64,000 nucleotides of DNA from NCBI RefSeq assembly GCF_008727715.1, contig NZ_CP044218.1, positions 4,295,501-4,359,500 of the forward strand, in the 5' to 3' direction. The stretch comes from Mesorhizobium terrae (GTDB taxonomy: Bacteria; Pseudomonadota; Alphaproteobacteria; Rhizobiales; Rhizobiaceae). Numbering within the stretch: the first letter of the stretch is position 1; the number at the start of each line of letters is the position of its first letter. The translations under genes were made by a program, and so were the position numbers. This document shows, in pieces, positions 26,287-34,946 of the stretch. The notes under the pieces were generated by a model that saw only the letters and a list, made by a program, of their open reading frames with translations, searched no databases and was not told the DNA's origin.

Positions 26287-26730
26287 TTAGATCTTGCCGC
26301 CCTTCTTCAACACCTGCTGTGCATCGAAAGCGCCGCGTGCTCCGGCTTCATTGGCGTGGAACATGATGACGGTGACGCCGATGTTTGCCGTGCGTGCATA
26401 AACGGGTGTCGAGAAGCTGGTGCCGTTGTATGTGCCGTAAGCGTTGTTGCCGTAGACAGTTGCCGTACCGACCCCGCTGGTCTGGGTCTGCATGCCTACC
26501 AGCCGGCTGCCGGAGGCCATCGTGGCTTGCTCAAGCCGGAAATGCGAATAGCCGCGCGCAAGCGTCGCCTCGGCTGCCTTCTTCATCGTTATGGATGGAG
26601 CGGAACCTACAAAGAGGGCGCCGCTGGCCTGTGTGTCGAGACGCACCACATTAGGCGCCAGCGGCATTTCGCTGGTTGTCGCACAGCCGGCCAATACAAC
26701 CAAAGCAATGCCCACAAGAATCTTGCGCAT
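26287..26730 (-). CDS. Antisense cargo gene: putative lipoprotein
   Basis: 147 residues with a signal peptide and lipobox VLAGCA (Cys at about 15), so the mature protein should be lipid-anchored. The mature part has repeated Gly, Tyr and Thr (TATVYGNNAYGTYNGTSFST) and no known domain. It lies just upstream of the two-helix membrane protein on the same strand and may be cotranscribed with it. Surface lipoproteins carried by prophages often alter receptors, which is inference here. Confidence 0.65.
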   Translation of the reverse strand: MRKILVGIALVVLAGCATTSEMPLAPNVVRLDTQASGALFVGSAPSITMKKAAEATLARGYSHFRLEQATMASGSRLVGMQTQTSGVGTATVYGNNAYGTYNGTSFSTPVYARTANIGVTVIMFHANEAGARGAFDAQQVLKKGGKI

Positions 26731-26819
26731 TGTAGCCCCCCCGAAAAACCCAATCCCAACAGAAGATTAGTCACAGCTTGCGCATACGACAAGGCTGAGA
26801 CGGCGATGGGGCCACGGTT

Positions 26820-27440
26820 GTGAACACCCTTGCCGCAATCCATGTCGCCCGCAGGCAGCTGGGCCTCGACGAGGACACTTATCGTGCACTCGCGCTGCGC
26901 GTCACCGGCAAAGCTTCGGCCGGCGCCATGAATGCCACCGAGCGCGGACGGCTTCTGGAGGCGTTGCGCCGGCACGGCTTCAAGGGCGCGAAAAGAGGGC
27001 TTGAAGGCCCGTTCGCGCGCAAGCTGCAGGCCTTGTGGATCTCGGCCTGGCATCTCGGCCTGGTGCGCGACCGTACAGACGCAGCGCTGCTCGATTTCGT
27101 CCGGCGCCAGACCGGCATCGACCACACACGCTTCCTGGTCGATCCGGTGGACGCGGCCAAGGCGATCGACGCGCTGAAGGCCTGGACGGCGCGCGAAGGC
27201 GGCGTCGACTGGAAGCTCGGCGCTTCGATGCCGGCCTGGCAAAGGCTGCCCGGCGCCAAGATCGTCATCGCGCAATGGTCGACGCTGGAAAGAGCCGGCC
27301 TGGTCGAGCCGGGTTTCAGGGCCTTCGCGGCCTATGTCCAGGACCATGCCTTCAACCCGATCGACAGGATGAGCCCGAAGGAATGGGCCGGCGTTATGGC
27401 GACGCTCGGCACGCGGCTGCGCAAGGTTACCCGGCGATGA
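26820..27440 (+). CDS. gemA: GemA-like regulatory protein (Mu gp16 family)
   Basis: 206 residues, GTG start. The N-terminal half has the gp16/GemA pattern IHVARRQLGLDEDTYRALAL, then VTGKASAGAMNATERGRLLE and LRRHGFKGAK; the C-terminal region FNPIDRMSPKEWAGVMATLG is also typical. In Mu, GemA modulates host gene expression and DNA topology early in infection. It resumes the rightward early operon after the antisense cargo pair. Confidence 0.88.
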   Translation: MNTLAAIHVARRQLGLDEDTYRALALRVTGKASAGAMNATERGRLLEALRRHGFKGAKRGLEGPFARKLQALWISAWHLGLVRDRTDAALLDFVRRQTGIDHTRFLVDPVDAAKAIDALKAWTAREGGVDWKLGASMPAWQRLPGAKIVIAQWSTLERAGLVEPGFRAFAAYVQDHAFNPIDRMSPKEWAGVMATLGTRLRKVTRR

Positions 27441-27445
27441 GAGAC

Positions 27446-27736
27446 CTATTTCGCCAAGTCGCTATCCTTGGCGTCCTGGCGCATGTCGGCGCAATGGGCG
27501 GCGCGCCATTTCGGCGGCGCCTGGCGGATGCGCTCGACGGCCCTTCTCATAGCGTAGGCGACATCCTCGGCATAGCCGGGATAGCGGTCTTCGGCGCCGT
27601 GCAGAATTTGCCTGAGCACTTCCTCGTCGAGCTTGAAACCGCACTCGGCCGAGGCCGCCATCATGGCGCCGATGCCGCGCGCCTCGTTGTCGTGGCCGTC
27701 GGAGGCGATGATCAGGAAAGCGAACAAGATGCCCAT
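27446..27736 (-). CDS. Hypothetical protein, antisense to the early operon
   Basis: 96 residues, not recognised. AAGGACGG precedes the ATG, and codon use looks like the phage genes. It fills an otherwise empty gap between GemA and the next rightward gene, which supports it. The C-terminal half is a charged helix (DVAYAMRRAVERIRQAPPKW). Confidence 0.5.
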   Translation of the reverse strand: MGILFAFLIIASDGHDNEARGIGAMMAASAECGFKLDEEVLRQILHGAEDRYPGYAEDVAYAMRRAVERIRQAPPKWRAAHCADMRQDAKDSDLAK

Positions 27737-27765
27737 GCCGTCCTTGCTAGCGGAGTGCGGCGCTG

Positions 27766-27981
27766 ATGCAAAGGGTGCGCCTGCCGGCCGGTCCGCCGCC
27801 GCTCTTGATCTGGCGCGAACGTTCGGCGCTCGACCAGCTCGAGCGCGATGCCCAGGCGCTGGCCGGGCGCATCGCCAGGCTGCGCCCGCATTGCCATCAC
27901 CGCATCGAGCTGGAGGCGCGGCTGCGTGAGCTGCGCTGCCGGCAAATGCGGCTGGAATGCCAGCTCAAGGGCACGCTGTGA
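27766..27981 (+). CDS. Short helical phage protein
   Basis: 71 residues, mostly a Leu/Arg heptad-like helix (LERDAQALAGRIARLRPHCH, continuing to the C-terminus), consistent with a short coiled coil. GTG of the next gene overlaps its stop, so it is coupled to the Mor-like activator. Function is unknown. Confidence 0.5.
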   Translation: MQRVRLPAGPPPLLIWRERSALDQLERDAQALAGRIARLRPHCHHRIELEARLRELRCRQMRLECQLKGTL

Positions 27982-28346
27982 GCGAAACGCGGCTCTCCTC
28001 GCTGCTGTTGTCGCTGCTCGGCGCCGAGGGGCTGGTGCGGCTCGCCGAACGGCGCGGCGGCACCCGGCTCTATGTGCCGGCCGAAGGCAATGGCCAGCTT
28101 GCCGCCGACATCGGTGCCGCCGCCGCAGGCAGGCTCGCCGACCGCTATGGCGGTTTCTACATCCGCGTGCCGCTTGCGCGCGAATTGCGCGCCAGGCACT
28201 ATCGCGCCGCCGGCTGCTCCAACGCGGAAATCGCGCTCAGGCTTGGCATGAGCGAAAGCGGCGTCGATCGCCTGTTCTACGCCATGCCGAACAAGCCGGC
28301 CAAGGGTTCCGGCGATCCGCGCCAGGGCGATCTTTTCCCCAGATGA
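27978..28346 (+). CDS. Mor-like transcription activator of the phage late/middle genes
   Basis: 122 residues starting with GTG overlapping the previous stop (GTGA). The C-terminal half is a Mor-type helix-turn-helix: RYGGFYIRVPLARELRARHY, then NAEIALRLGMSESGVDRLFY. In Mu, Mor activates the middle promoter, which then drives the late genes. Its position, right before the lysis genes, is the same as in related phages. Similarity is at the pattern level, so C-like activator is an alternative. Confidence 0.65.
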   Translation: MSETRLSSLLLSLLGAEGLVRLAERRGGTRLYVPAEGNGQLAADIGAAAAGRLADRYGGFYIRVPLARELRARHYRAAGCSNAEIALRLGMSESGVDRLFYAMPNKPAKGSGDPRQGDLFPR

Positions 28347-29188
28347 CGATACCGATGCCCGCCTCGGCGGGCATGGCTGCCGCGCGCGGCGGCGCCCATG
28401 CTCCAGGCCGTTTCCAGCCGCCGGAGCCGCCCGCCATGCGCCAGAATTTCGAGGCCAGTCTCAAACTTACACTGAAGCATGAGGGCGAATGGGCCGACCA
28501 TCCGCGCGACCCCGGCGGCGCCACCATGAAGGGCATCACGCTCGCCACCTATCGGCGTTTCGTGCCCAACGCCACCAAGACCGCCCTGCGCAACATCGCG
28601 CCGGCCATGGTCGCGCGCATCTACCGGCTCGACTATTGGGACAAGGTCGGGGCCGACCGGCTGGCCACCGGCGTCGATCTTGCTACTTTCGATGCCGGCG
28701 TGATGAGCGGGCCGGGGCGGGCGAAAAAATGGCTGGCCGCCTCGCTCGGCGGCGCCGACCACCAGACGGTGAAGATGCTTTGCGGCAAGCGCCTCGGTTT
28801 CGTGCGTTCGCTCGCCATCTGGCGCAGTTTCGGCGGCGGCTGGGGCAAACGCATCGCGGCGATCGAGGCCAGGGGCGTCGCCTGGGCGCTGGCCGCCTCG
28901 CTCCCCGGTCACGAGGTCAAGGCGGCGCTCGCCGACGAACACAGGGCGGCGCAGGCCAAGGCAAGGACACGCGCGGCCGGTAGCGGCGGCACCGGTGCTG
29001 CGACGGCCGGCGGAGGCGGCGACCTCATGCTTAATCCCGGTCATGCCGAGCAGCTCGCCGGCTGGTCGATCGCAGCACTTCTGGCGGCCGGCATGCTGGT
29101 GGCGCTGGTCTTCGCCGTTCGCGCCGTCCTGCATCGCCAGCGCGCCGCCGCCTATCGCGCCGAGATCGAAGCGATGGGGGATGCCTGA
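28343..29188 (+). CDS. GH108-type endolysin with C-terminal membrane helix
   Basis: 281 residues from the ATGA-coupled start, or 250 from an ATG at 28436 (MRQNFE), which is closer to the usual start of the family. The glycoside hydrolase 108 signature LKHEGEWADHPRDPGGATMK holds the catalytic Glu of HEG (about 47 from the first start). A muramidase that cuts the glycan strand is expected. Unlike most relatives it ends with a membrane helix (SIAALLAAGMLVALVFAVRA) after a Gly/Ala linker, where a peptidoglycan-binding domain would normally be. Its neighbour is the holin. Confidence 0.82.
   Translation: MTIPMPASAGMAAARGGAHAPGRFQPPEPPAMRQNFEASLKLTLKHEGEWADHPRDPGGATMKGITLATYRRFVPNATKTALRNIAPAMVARIYRLDYWDKVGADRLATGVDLATFDAGVMSGPGRAKKWLAASLGGADHQTVKMLCGKRLGFVRSLAIWRSFGGGWGKRIAAIEARGVAWALAASLPGHEVKAALADEHRAAQAKARTRAAGSGGTGAATAGGGGDLMLNPGHAEQLAGWSIAALLAAGMLVALVFAVRAVLHRQRAAAYRAEIEAMGDA
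28355..28374. promoter_or_regulatory. Hairpin at the start of the endolysin gene
   Basis: Nine-base perfect arms (ATGCCCGCC / GGCGGGCAT) with a two-base centre lie between the two possible endolysin starts. A very similar GCCCGC...GCGGGC hairpin recurs at 39816. It may favour the downstream start or act as a weak terminator. Confidence 0.35.
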
Positions 29189-29709
29189 TGGATCCGCTGG
29201 TCGGCTCGGTCCTCATCGAGGCAGCGCGCAAGGTCGGCGCGCCGCTGGTCAAATCGGTGCTGGAGCGTTTTCTTGGCGGCGAGGCCGCCGATATCGGCGC
29301 CGCCGTCATCGACAGCGTCGCCGAAAAGCTCGGCGTGCCGCCAGACAAGATCCCGGCGCAGCCGCCCGAAAGGATCGAGGCGGCGGTCGCCGCCACCGAG
29401 GACGAGACGCCGGAACTGATCGCCGCCGAGGTGGCGCGCATGAAGGCCGGCCATGCCTTTGTCCAGGACAAGGCGACGCCGGCATGGGTGCCGGCCTGGC
29501 AATGGTTCATCATGGCGCTGTGGGCTTACAGCTGGGTGCTGGTGCCGGTCGTCAATGCCGCCACCGGCGCTGCCATCGAGCGGCCGTCGATCGCCGACCT
29601 GATCTGGCTCACCACCTGCTACCAGGTGCTCAACATGGGCGGCAACACGGTGCTGCGACTGGCCGACAAGGCGCGCGACCTGTGGGGCGCAAGGCCGGGG
29701 AGCGCCTGA
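29188..29709 (+). CDS. Three-TM phage holin
   Basis: 173 residues of the 3-TM holin family also found with gene transfer agents: an N-terminal amphipathic region, then helices at WVPAWQWFIMALWAYSWVLV, continuing VPVVNAATGAA, and IADLIWLTTCYQVLNMGG. It would permeabilise the inner membrane to release the endolysin. It follows the endolysin directly (ATG within one base of its stop). Confidence 0.78.
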   Translation: MDPLVGSVLIEAARKVGAPLVKSVLERFLGGEAADIGAAVIDSVAEKLGVPPDKIPAQPPERIEAAVAATEDETPELIAAEVARMKAGHAFVQDKATPAWVPAWQWFIMALWAYSWVLVPVVNAATGAAIERPSIADLIWLTTCYQVLNMGGNTVLRLADKARDLWGARPGSA

Positions 29710-30098
29710 TGCCGGAGACCGTGAGCGAATGGCTGTCCTTCGCGCTGTCCTTCATCGCGCTCGCCGTCATCGTCTATGGCTGGTTCACCTCCGGCGAGAA
29801 GACGATCGCCAGGGATCTCGACGGCCACAAGGAGACAAGCGCCAAGGCGCTGACCGCCATCGACGCGGGGCTCGATGCGCATGAGCGCCGCATCCAGGCG
29901 CTGGAGACCGAACTGAAACATCTGCCCGACCGCGAGCAGGCGCACCGACTGGAGCTCGCCATGGTCGAGCTGACCGGTTCGATGACGGCGATGGACGAAC
30001 GCCTGTCCGGCCGCATCGACGCGTTGAGCGAACGGTTGCAGCCGGTGCAGGCGATCGCGTCGCGGTTGCAGGAGCTGGAACTCGAGAGGAAACGATGA
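29709..30098 (+). CDS. DUF2730 family phage protein
   Basis: 129 residues: one N-terminal membrane helix (WLSFALSFIALAVIVYGW) followed by a long coiled coil (LDAHERRIQALETELKHLPD and beyond). This is the layout of the Mu-like DUF2730 protein found between the lysis and packaging genes, possibly an o-spanin-like or lysis accessory factor, though unproven. It overlaps the holin stop codon. Confidence 0.75.
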   Translation: MPETVSEWLSFALSFIALAVIVYGWFTSGEKTIARDLDGHKETSAKALTAIDAGLDAHERRIQALETELKHLPDREQAHRLELAMVELTGSMTAMDERLSGRIDALSERLQPVQAIASRLQELELERKR

Positions 30099-30397
30099 GC
30101 CTGGAGCGCATCATTCGCGAGGAGGCGCGCCTGATCATCCTGCGCGCGCTGGCCGAGGAACCGAACGAGAGCGCCACCTCGAGCGCGCTGCGCGAACATC
30201 TGGCCGACATGTTCATGATCGTGCGCGAGCGCGAATGGGTCGAGCGCGAGCTTGCCTGGCTGAAGGAGATGGAAGCGGTGCGGCTGACGCCGGCGGGAAC
30301 CGTGATCATCGCCACGCTTCAGCCGGCCGGCACTGAGCATCTTTCGCACCGGCGTTTTCTGGCCGGCGTCAAGCGCACCAGCCGGCCTGTGCGCTGA
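30095..30397 (+). CDS. Mu gp26-like winged-helix phage protein
   Basis: 100 residues, a small winged-helix protein (IIREEARLIILRALAEEPNE, then VREREWVERELAWLKEMEAV, and a wing VRLTPAGTVIIATL). It matches the small protein that precedes gp27 in Mu-like phages. ATGA overlap with the previous gene. Function is unknown. Confidence 0.7.
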   Translation: MSLERIIREEARLIILRALAEEPNESATSSALREHLADMFMIVREREWVERELAWLKEMEAVRLTPAGTVIIATLQPAGTEHLSHRRFLAGVKRTSRPVR

Positions 30398-30398
30398 G

Positions 30399-30962
30399 AT
30401 GGCCGAGCGCCGGGTTCTCTCCTCACTCGACCTGTTGCCGGAAGAGTGCCAGGACGATGTGGCGTGGGCGCTGTGCCAGCTCAACCAGCGCAGCCGCACC
30501 CAGGTCGACATTCTTGCCGATCTGAACCGCCGTCTCGCCGAAAAGGGGCAGGGGCCGCTGTCGCGCTCCGCTTTTTCGCGCCGCAATGTGCGGCTGAAGC
30601 GCCGCCGCGACCGGCTGGAGGAACGCAGCGCCATCTATGCCGGGATCGCCGAGCAATTGCAGCCGGACAAGGTCGGCGATGCCGATGTGGTGCTGGGCGA
30701 ACTGATCAAGACGCTGATCGACGATCTGCTCGACGAGGCCAAGACCACCAAGCAGGCGCAGGAACTTGCCGCCGCCTACAAGAATGTCGTCACCGGCCAG
30801 CAGGTCTCGGCCGACCGCCGTGCGACGGAAAACCGCCGCGCCGCCGAAAAACTCGACCGCACGGTGGAAAAAGTGGCCGAGGAGGTCTGCAGGACCGGAC
30901 GGCCGGTCGATGCCGGGCAGGTGCTCGAACTGATCCGCAAGGCCTACCGGGAGGGCGCCTGA
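30399..30962 (+). CDS. DUF3486 (Mu gp27-like), terminase small subunit candidate
   Basis: 187 residues. SSLDLLPEECQDDVAWALCQ, then GPLSRSAFSRRNVRLKRRRD, are the DUF3486 hallmarks. In Mu-like phages the protein sits directly before the large terminase and is taken as the small terminase subunit recognising phage DNA. It ends on the start of the terminase (TGATG). Confidence 0.82.
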   Translation: MAERRVLSSLDLLPEECQDDVAWALCQLNQRSRTQVDILADLNRRLAEKGQGPLSRSAFSRRNVRLKRRRDRLEERSAIYAGIAEQLQPDKVGDADVVLGELIKTLIDDLLDEAKTTKQAQELAAAYKNVVTGQQVSADRRATENRRAAEKLDRTVEKVAEEVCRTGRPVDAGQVLELIRKAYREGA

Positions 30963-32344
30963 TGCGGCCGATCCTCTATGGCTACCAGCGCCGCTGGTTC
31001 GACGACCGCTCCCGCTTCAAGCTGGGCAAGTTCGCGCGACAGACCGGCAAGACCTTCACGACGACGCTGGAGACCGTCGACGACAGTTTCGAACATGTAG
31101 TCAGGCAGGCGCGCACGCGCTGGGTGATCCTGTCGCGCGGCGAACGCCAGGCGCGCGAGGCGATGGACGAGGGCGTCAAGCTGCATGCCAGGGCCTATGG
31201 CATGACTTTCCAGGAGTATGAGCAGGACTACGATATCGGCGCGGTCCGATACACCGCGCTCGAAGTGGCGTTGCCGCACGGCTCGCGTATCCTGGCGCTG
31301 CCCGCCAATCCCGATACGGCGCGCGGTTTTTCGGCCAATGTCTTCCTCGACGAATTCGCCTTCCACAAGGACAGCGCCGCCATCTGGAAGGCGCTGTTTC
31401 CGGTGATCTCGGCCGGCTGGAAGCTGCGTGTCACGTCCACGCCCAACGGCAAGTCGGGCAAGTTCTACGAGCTCGACACCGGTACCGACAGCGCCTGGTC
31501 GCGCCATGCCGTCGATATCTACCAGGCGGTGGCCGACGGACTGCCGCGCGACATCGAGGAACTGCGCGCCGGCCTCGCCGACGAGGATGCCTGGGCGCAG
31601 GAATACGAGCTGAAATATCTCGACGAGGCGTCGAGCTGGTTGTCCTACGAACTGATCAGTTCGGTCGAGGATGCGCGGGCCGGCGAGCCGGAAGCCTATC
31701 AGGGCGGCGTTTGCTTCGTCGGCGTCGACATCGGCCGCCGCAACGACCTCTTCGTCATCTGGGTGCTGGAACAGGTCGGCGACGTTTTGTGGACGCGCGA
31801 GATCGTCGAGATGAAGCGCGCCACCTTCGCCGCGCAGGACCAGGCGCTGGACGAGGTGATGCGGCGCTACCGCGTCGGCCGGGCCTGCATGGACCAGACT
31901 GGCATGGGTGAAAAGCCTGTCGAGGATGCGCAGCGCCGTTATGGCGAACACCGCATCGAGGGTGTCCTGTTTACCGGGCCGAACAAGCTGGTGATGGCGA
32001 CGGCGGGCAAGGAACGTTTCGAGGACCGCACCATCCGTATTCCCGAAGGGCGGCCGGCCTTGCGGTCCGACCTGCACAAATTGCGCAAGGTGGCCGGTCC
32101 GACCGGCGCGCCGCGCTTCGTCGCCGAACGCGACGACGACCATGCCGACCGCGCCTGGGCCTGTTTCCTGGCGGTCAATGCCGCCGCCGGCCCGCGTTAC
32201 CAATATGGCTACGAGCCGGTTTCAAGCCGCCGTGAAGCGGCATTGAACAGGCGCGGCTTCGAGCGTGCGGACGACGATGATTTCGGCGACGACGATGCCT
32301 TTCGCGGGCCGCTCGGCGCCTCGATCCGGGGAGGGACCTGGTGA
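30962..32344 (+). CDS. Large terminase subunit (Mu gp28-like)
   Basis: 460 residues. The ATPase part has KFARQTGKTFT (Walker A-like, K30) and NVFLDEFAF (Walker B) near 125-133. The RuvC-like nuclease starts at VGVDIGRRNDLFVIWVLEQV (about residue 255) and has the later acidic DQTGMGEKPVED and DDHADRAWA. It packages headfuls of DNA through the portal. Its start is in TGATG overlap with the gp27-like gene. Confidence 0.92.
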   Translation: MRPILYGYQRRWFDDRSRFKLGKFARQTGKTFTTTLETVDDSFEHVVRQARTRWVILSRGERQAREAMDEGVKLHARAYGMTFQEYEQDYDIGAVRYTALEVALPHGSRILALPANPDTARGFSANVFLDEFAFHKDSAAIWKALFPVISAGWKLRVTSTPNGKSGKFYELDTGTDSAWSRHAVDIYQAVADGLPRDIEELRAGLADEDAWAQEYELKYLDEASSWLSYELISSVEDARAGEPEAYQGGVCFVGVDIGRRNDLFVIWVLEQVGDVLWTREIVEMKRATFAAQDQALDEVMRRYRVGRACMDQTGMGEKPVEDAQRRYGEHRIEGVLFTGPNKLVMATAGKERFEDRTIRIPEGRPALRSDLHKLRKVAGPTGAPRFVAERDDDHADRAWACFLAVNAAAGPRYQYGYEPVSSRREAALNRRGFERADDDDFGDDDAFRGPLGASIRGGTW

Positions 32345-33909
32345 TGGTGCAGATCCTCGACGCCTATGGCAGGCCGATAGACCGGAAAGCGCTGGTGCAG
32401 GAACGCGAGGGGCCGACGCTGACCGGTGTGCGCTCGCCAATGTCAGGCTATCCGGCAGACGGGCTGAACCCGATCAGGCTCGCCGCCATCCTACGCGAAG
32501 CCGACCAGGGCGACCCGGTGCGCTATCTCGAGCTCGCCGAACAGATCGAGGAACGCGACCTGCATTATCTCGGCGTCATCGGCACCCGCAAACGGTCGGT
32601 GGCGCAGCTCGAGGTGACGGTGGATGCCGCAAGCGATGCCGCCGCCGATGTCGAGAAGGCGGACCGGATCCGCGCCTGGCTGCAGCGCGACGAATTGCAG
32701 GACGAGACCTTCGACGTGCTGGACAGCGTCGGCAAGGGTTATTCCTTCACCCGCATCCAATGGGACACATCGGAAGGGCAATGGCAGCCGAAGCGGCTCG
32801 ACCGCTGGGACCAGCGCTGGTTCCGTTTCGCCAGGCAGGATCTCGCCACGCCGCTGATGCTGGACGAGGACGGCCGCGAACTGCCGCTGCCGCCCGGCGA
32901 ATTCATCTTCGCGGTGATGAAGGCGAAGTCCGGCCTGCCGATGCGTTCCGGCCTGGCGCGCGTCGCCGCCTGGGCCTGGATGTTCAAGGCCTTCGCCAAC
33001 CGCGACTGGGCGATCTTCACCCAGACCTATGGGCAGCCGATCCGCATCGGCAAATATGGCGCCGACGCCACCGACGACGACAAGCGCAAGCTCTATCGGG
33101 CGGTGGCCAATATCGCTGGCGATTGCGCCGCGATCATGCCGGACGGCATGGCGATCGAGTTCGTCGAGGCGAAATCGATCGGCGCCTCGATCGACCTTTA
33201 TGAAAAGCGCGTCGACTGGCTGGACCGGCAGGTCTCCAAGGCGGTGCTCGGCCAGACCACGACGACAGACGCCATCTCCGGCGGCCATGCCGTGTCGGAG
33301 GAACACCGCAAGGTGCAGGAGGACATCGAGCGCGCCGACGCCCGCGCGCTGGCCGCGATCCTCAACCGCGATCTGGTCAGGCTGTGGATCGACCTCGAAT
33401 ACGGGCCGCAGAAAGCCTATCCGCGGCTAACCATCGCCCGGCCGGAAAAGGAGGACCTGGCGCAATTGTCGACGGCGCTGTCACAGCTGGTGCCGATCGG
33501 GCTCAGGGTGCAGGCCTCGGAGATCCGCGACAAGTTCGGCCTGGCCGAACCCGGCCCGCAGGACGAGGTGCTGGCGCCGGCGGTGCCGAAAGAGCCGGGC
33601 AGGGCCGAGCGGTCGGAAAAGCCCCGAGAGAAGCCTGCGCTGCAGCATCAGCACACGCCAGCCGCCGCCTTGCCGGACGAGCTGATCGGGCAGCAGGGCG
33701 CGAATCTCGGTGCGCCGGCTGTAGCCGCGTTAGTCGACCGCGTGCGCGGGTTGGTTGGCCGCGCCGGCAGCCTGGAGGCGGCCGAGGCGGTTCTGTTTCG
33801 CGTTGCCGCGGTCGAGCGCACGCCGGCCGAGCTGGTGACCGCGCTGCGGCAGGCGATGCTTCTGGCCTGGCTGGCCGGCGAGGCGGCGGAGGTCGACCGT
33901 GGCGACTAG
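32344..33909 (+). CDS. Portal protein (DUF935, Mu gp29-like)
   Basis: 521 residues of the DUF935 portal family: ILREADQGDPVRYLELAEQI, IGTRKRSVAQLEVTVDAASD, ANRDWAIFTQTYGQPIRIGK and TDAISGGHAVSEEHRKVQED are characteristic. It forms the ring at the head vertex for DNA entry and exit. TGATG overlap with the terminase; the 3' end overlaps gene F by 11 bases. Confidence 0.92.
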   Translation: MVQILDAYGRPIDRKALVQEREGPTLTGVRSPMSGYPADGLNPIRLAAILREADQGDPVRYLELAEQIEERDLHYLGVIGTRKRSVAQLEVTVDAASDAAADVEKADRIRAWLQRDELQDETFDVLDSVGKGYSFTRIQWDTSEGQWQPKRLDRWDQRWFRFARQDLATPLMLDEDGRELPLPPGEFIFAVMKAKSGLPMRSGLARVAAWAWMFKAFANRDWAIFTQTYGQPIRIGKYGADATDDDKRKLYRAVANIAGDCAAIMPDGMAIEFVEAKSIGASIDLYEKRVDWLDRQVSKAVLGQTTTTDAISGGHAVSEEHRKVQEDIERADARALAAILNRDLVRLWIDLEYGPQKAYPRLTIARPEKEDLAQLSTALSQLVPIGLRVQASEIRDKFGLAEPGPQDEVLAPAVPKEPGRAERSEKPREKPALQHQHTPAAALPDELIGQQGANLGAPAVAALVDRVRGLVGRAGSLEAAEAVLFRVAAVERTPAELVTALRQAMLLAWLAGEAAEVDRGD

Positions 33910-34573
33910 CGGCGTGCGTTTCGACGAGGCTATCGATTTCCTGCGACGCCGGCTGGCGCTGCCGCCCGAACGCTGGCTCGAACTGTTGCGCGCCGTCGAC
34001 GCCGGGGCAACCGACCGCGCCGCCGGCATGAGCGATGCGCTGGTGCATGACATCACGCAGGCCGTGCTCGACGCGCTGGAGGAGGGCACGGGCCTGCCGG
34101 GGTTCCTGGCCGAATGGGACGGGATCGTCGAGCGGCACGGCTGGGAGAGCGACGGCCGGCGCGCCGCGCTCGCCTTTCGTATCGCCACCGCGCAGGCCTA
34201 TGCCGCGGGGCGCTGGCAGCAGATCCAGCGGCTGAAACATATCAGGCCCTATCTTCGCTACGTCCATGTCGACCCGGCGCTCACGCAACCAGGCAGCCGC
34301 GAGGAACACGCCGCCTGGCATGGGGTCATCCTTCCTGTCGACCACGACTGGTGGCAAACGCATTATCCGCCGAACGGCTGGAACTGTCGCTGCTACGTGC
34401 AGTCCCTGTCGGCGCGGGATATCGCTCGCTACGGCTGGTCGGTTGATGAGGACGCGCCGCCCGAACGCACCATCATCAAGTGGCAACACGGCCGTCCGGT
34501 CGAGATGCCGGCCGGCATCGATCCGGGCTTTGGTGTGAATGTTGGGGTCGTCGGGCTCCGGTTGCCCAGTTGA
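33899..34573 (+). CDS. Head morphogenesis protein (Mu F / SPP1 gp7-like), short form
   Basis: 224 residues with the family core REEHAAWHGVILPVDHDWWQ, then THYPPNGWNCRCYVQSLSAR, a conserved Cys-containing motif of the minor head protein that joins portal and capsid. Mu F is nearly twice as long, so this is a short form. The end, from GRPVEMPAGIDPGFGVNV to LRLPS, recurs in damaged form at 35498-35625, downstream of a cargo gene, so this 3' end has been involved in recombination. Confidence 0.85.
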   Translation: MATSGVRFDEAIDFLRRRLALPPERWLELLRAVDAGATDRAAGMSDALVHDITQAVLDALEEGTGLPGFLAEWDGIVERHGWESDGRRAALAFRIATAQAYAAGRWQQIQRLKHIRPYLRYVHVDPALTQPGSREEHAAWHGVILPVDHDWWQTHYPPNGWNCRCYVQSLSARDIARYGWSVDEDAPPERTIIKWQHGRPVEMPAGIDPGFGVNVGVVGLRLPS

Positions 34574-34946
34574 AGGCCGAAACGCGGCTGAAAGCGTTCA
34601 AAACCGCTTTAGCATGCGGGAAATCGGGAAACGAAACCTCGGCATAACACGAGGCTTCGATGTGTGAACAAAATCATAGAGGTATAATAAAAGCGCAAAT
34701 AAATGACCTATAGGCTCAATCATTGGAATAGAGGTGGAAATTACAGCCGCCTCGGGCCTGGTTGCAAACTATCGGCCGCGTTGAATATTGCCCGCGTCGT
34801 GCAGCTACCGATCCAATCGGCACCGGATTTAAGTCGAGATTTCGAGGCGGTGGGGATCAATTATCGCATTCGACAAAGGCTATGCTGATCGCGCTCCGAT
34901 CTTGGGCAGCCGACGCAAGCTTAGATCAGATTTTGGAGCAATCGCG
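34574..34946. other. Non-coding left part of the F-I insertion
   Basis: 373 bases, AT-richer than the phage. The first 50 resemble the sequence that follows the F remnant at 35625-35650 (CGGCTGAAAGCGTT shared). No gene is convincing: an open frame of 61 codons at 34703 has neither a ribosome-binding site nor phage-like codon use. Confidence 0.5.

Noticed and set aside
34703..34888. 61-codon frame left of the secreted-protein gene
   Set aside because: No ribosome-binding site, unusual composition and not coupled to any gene.
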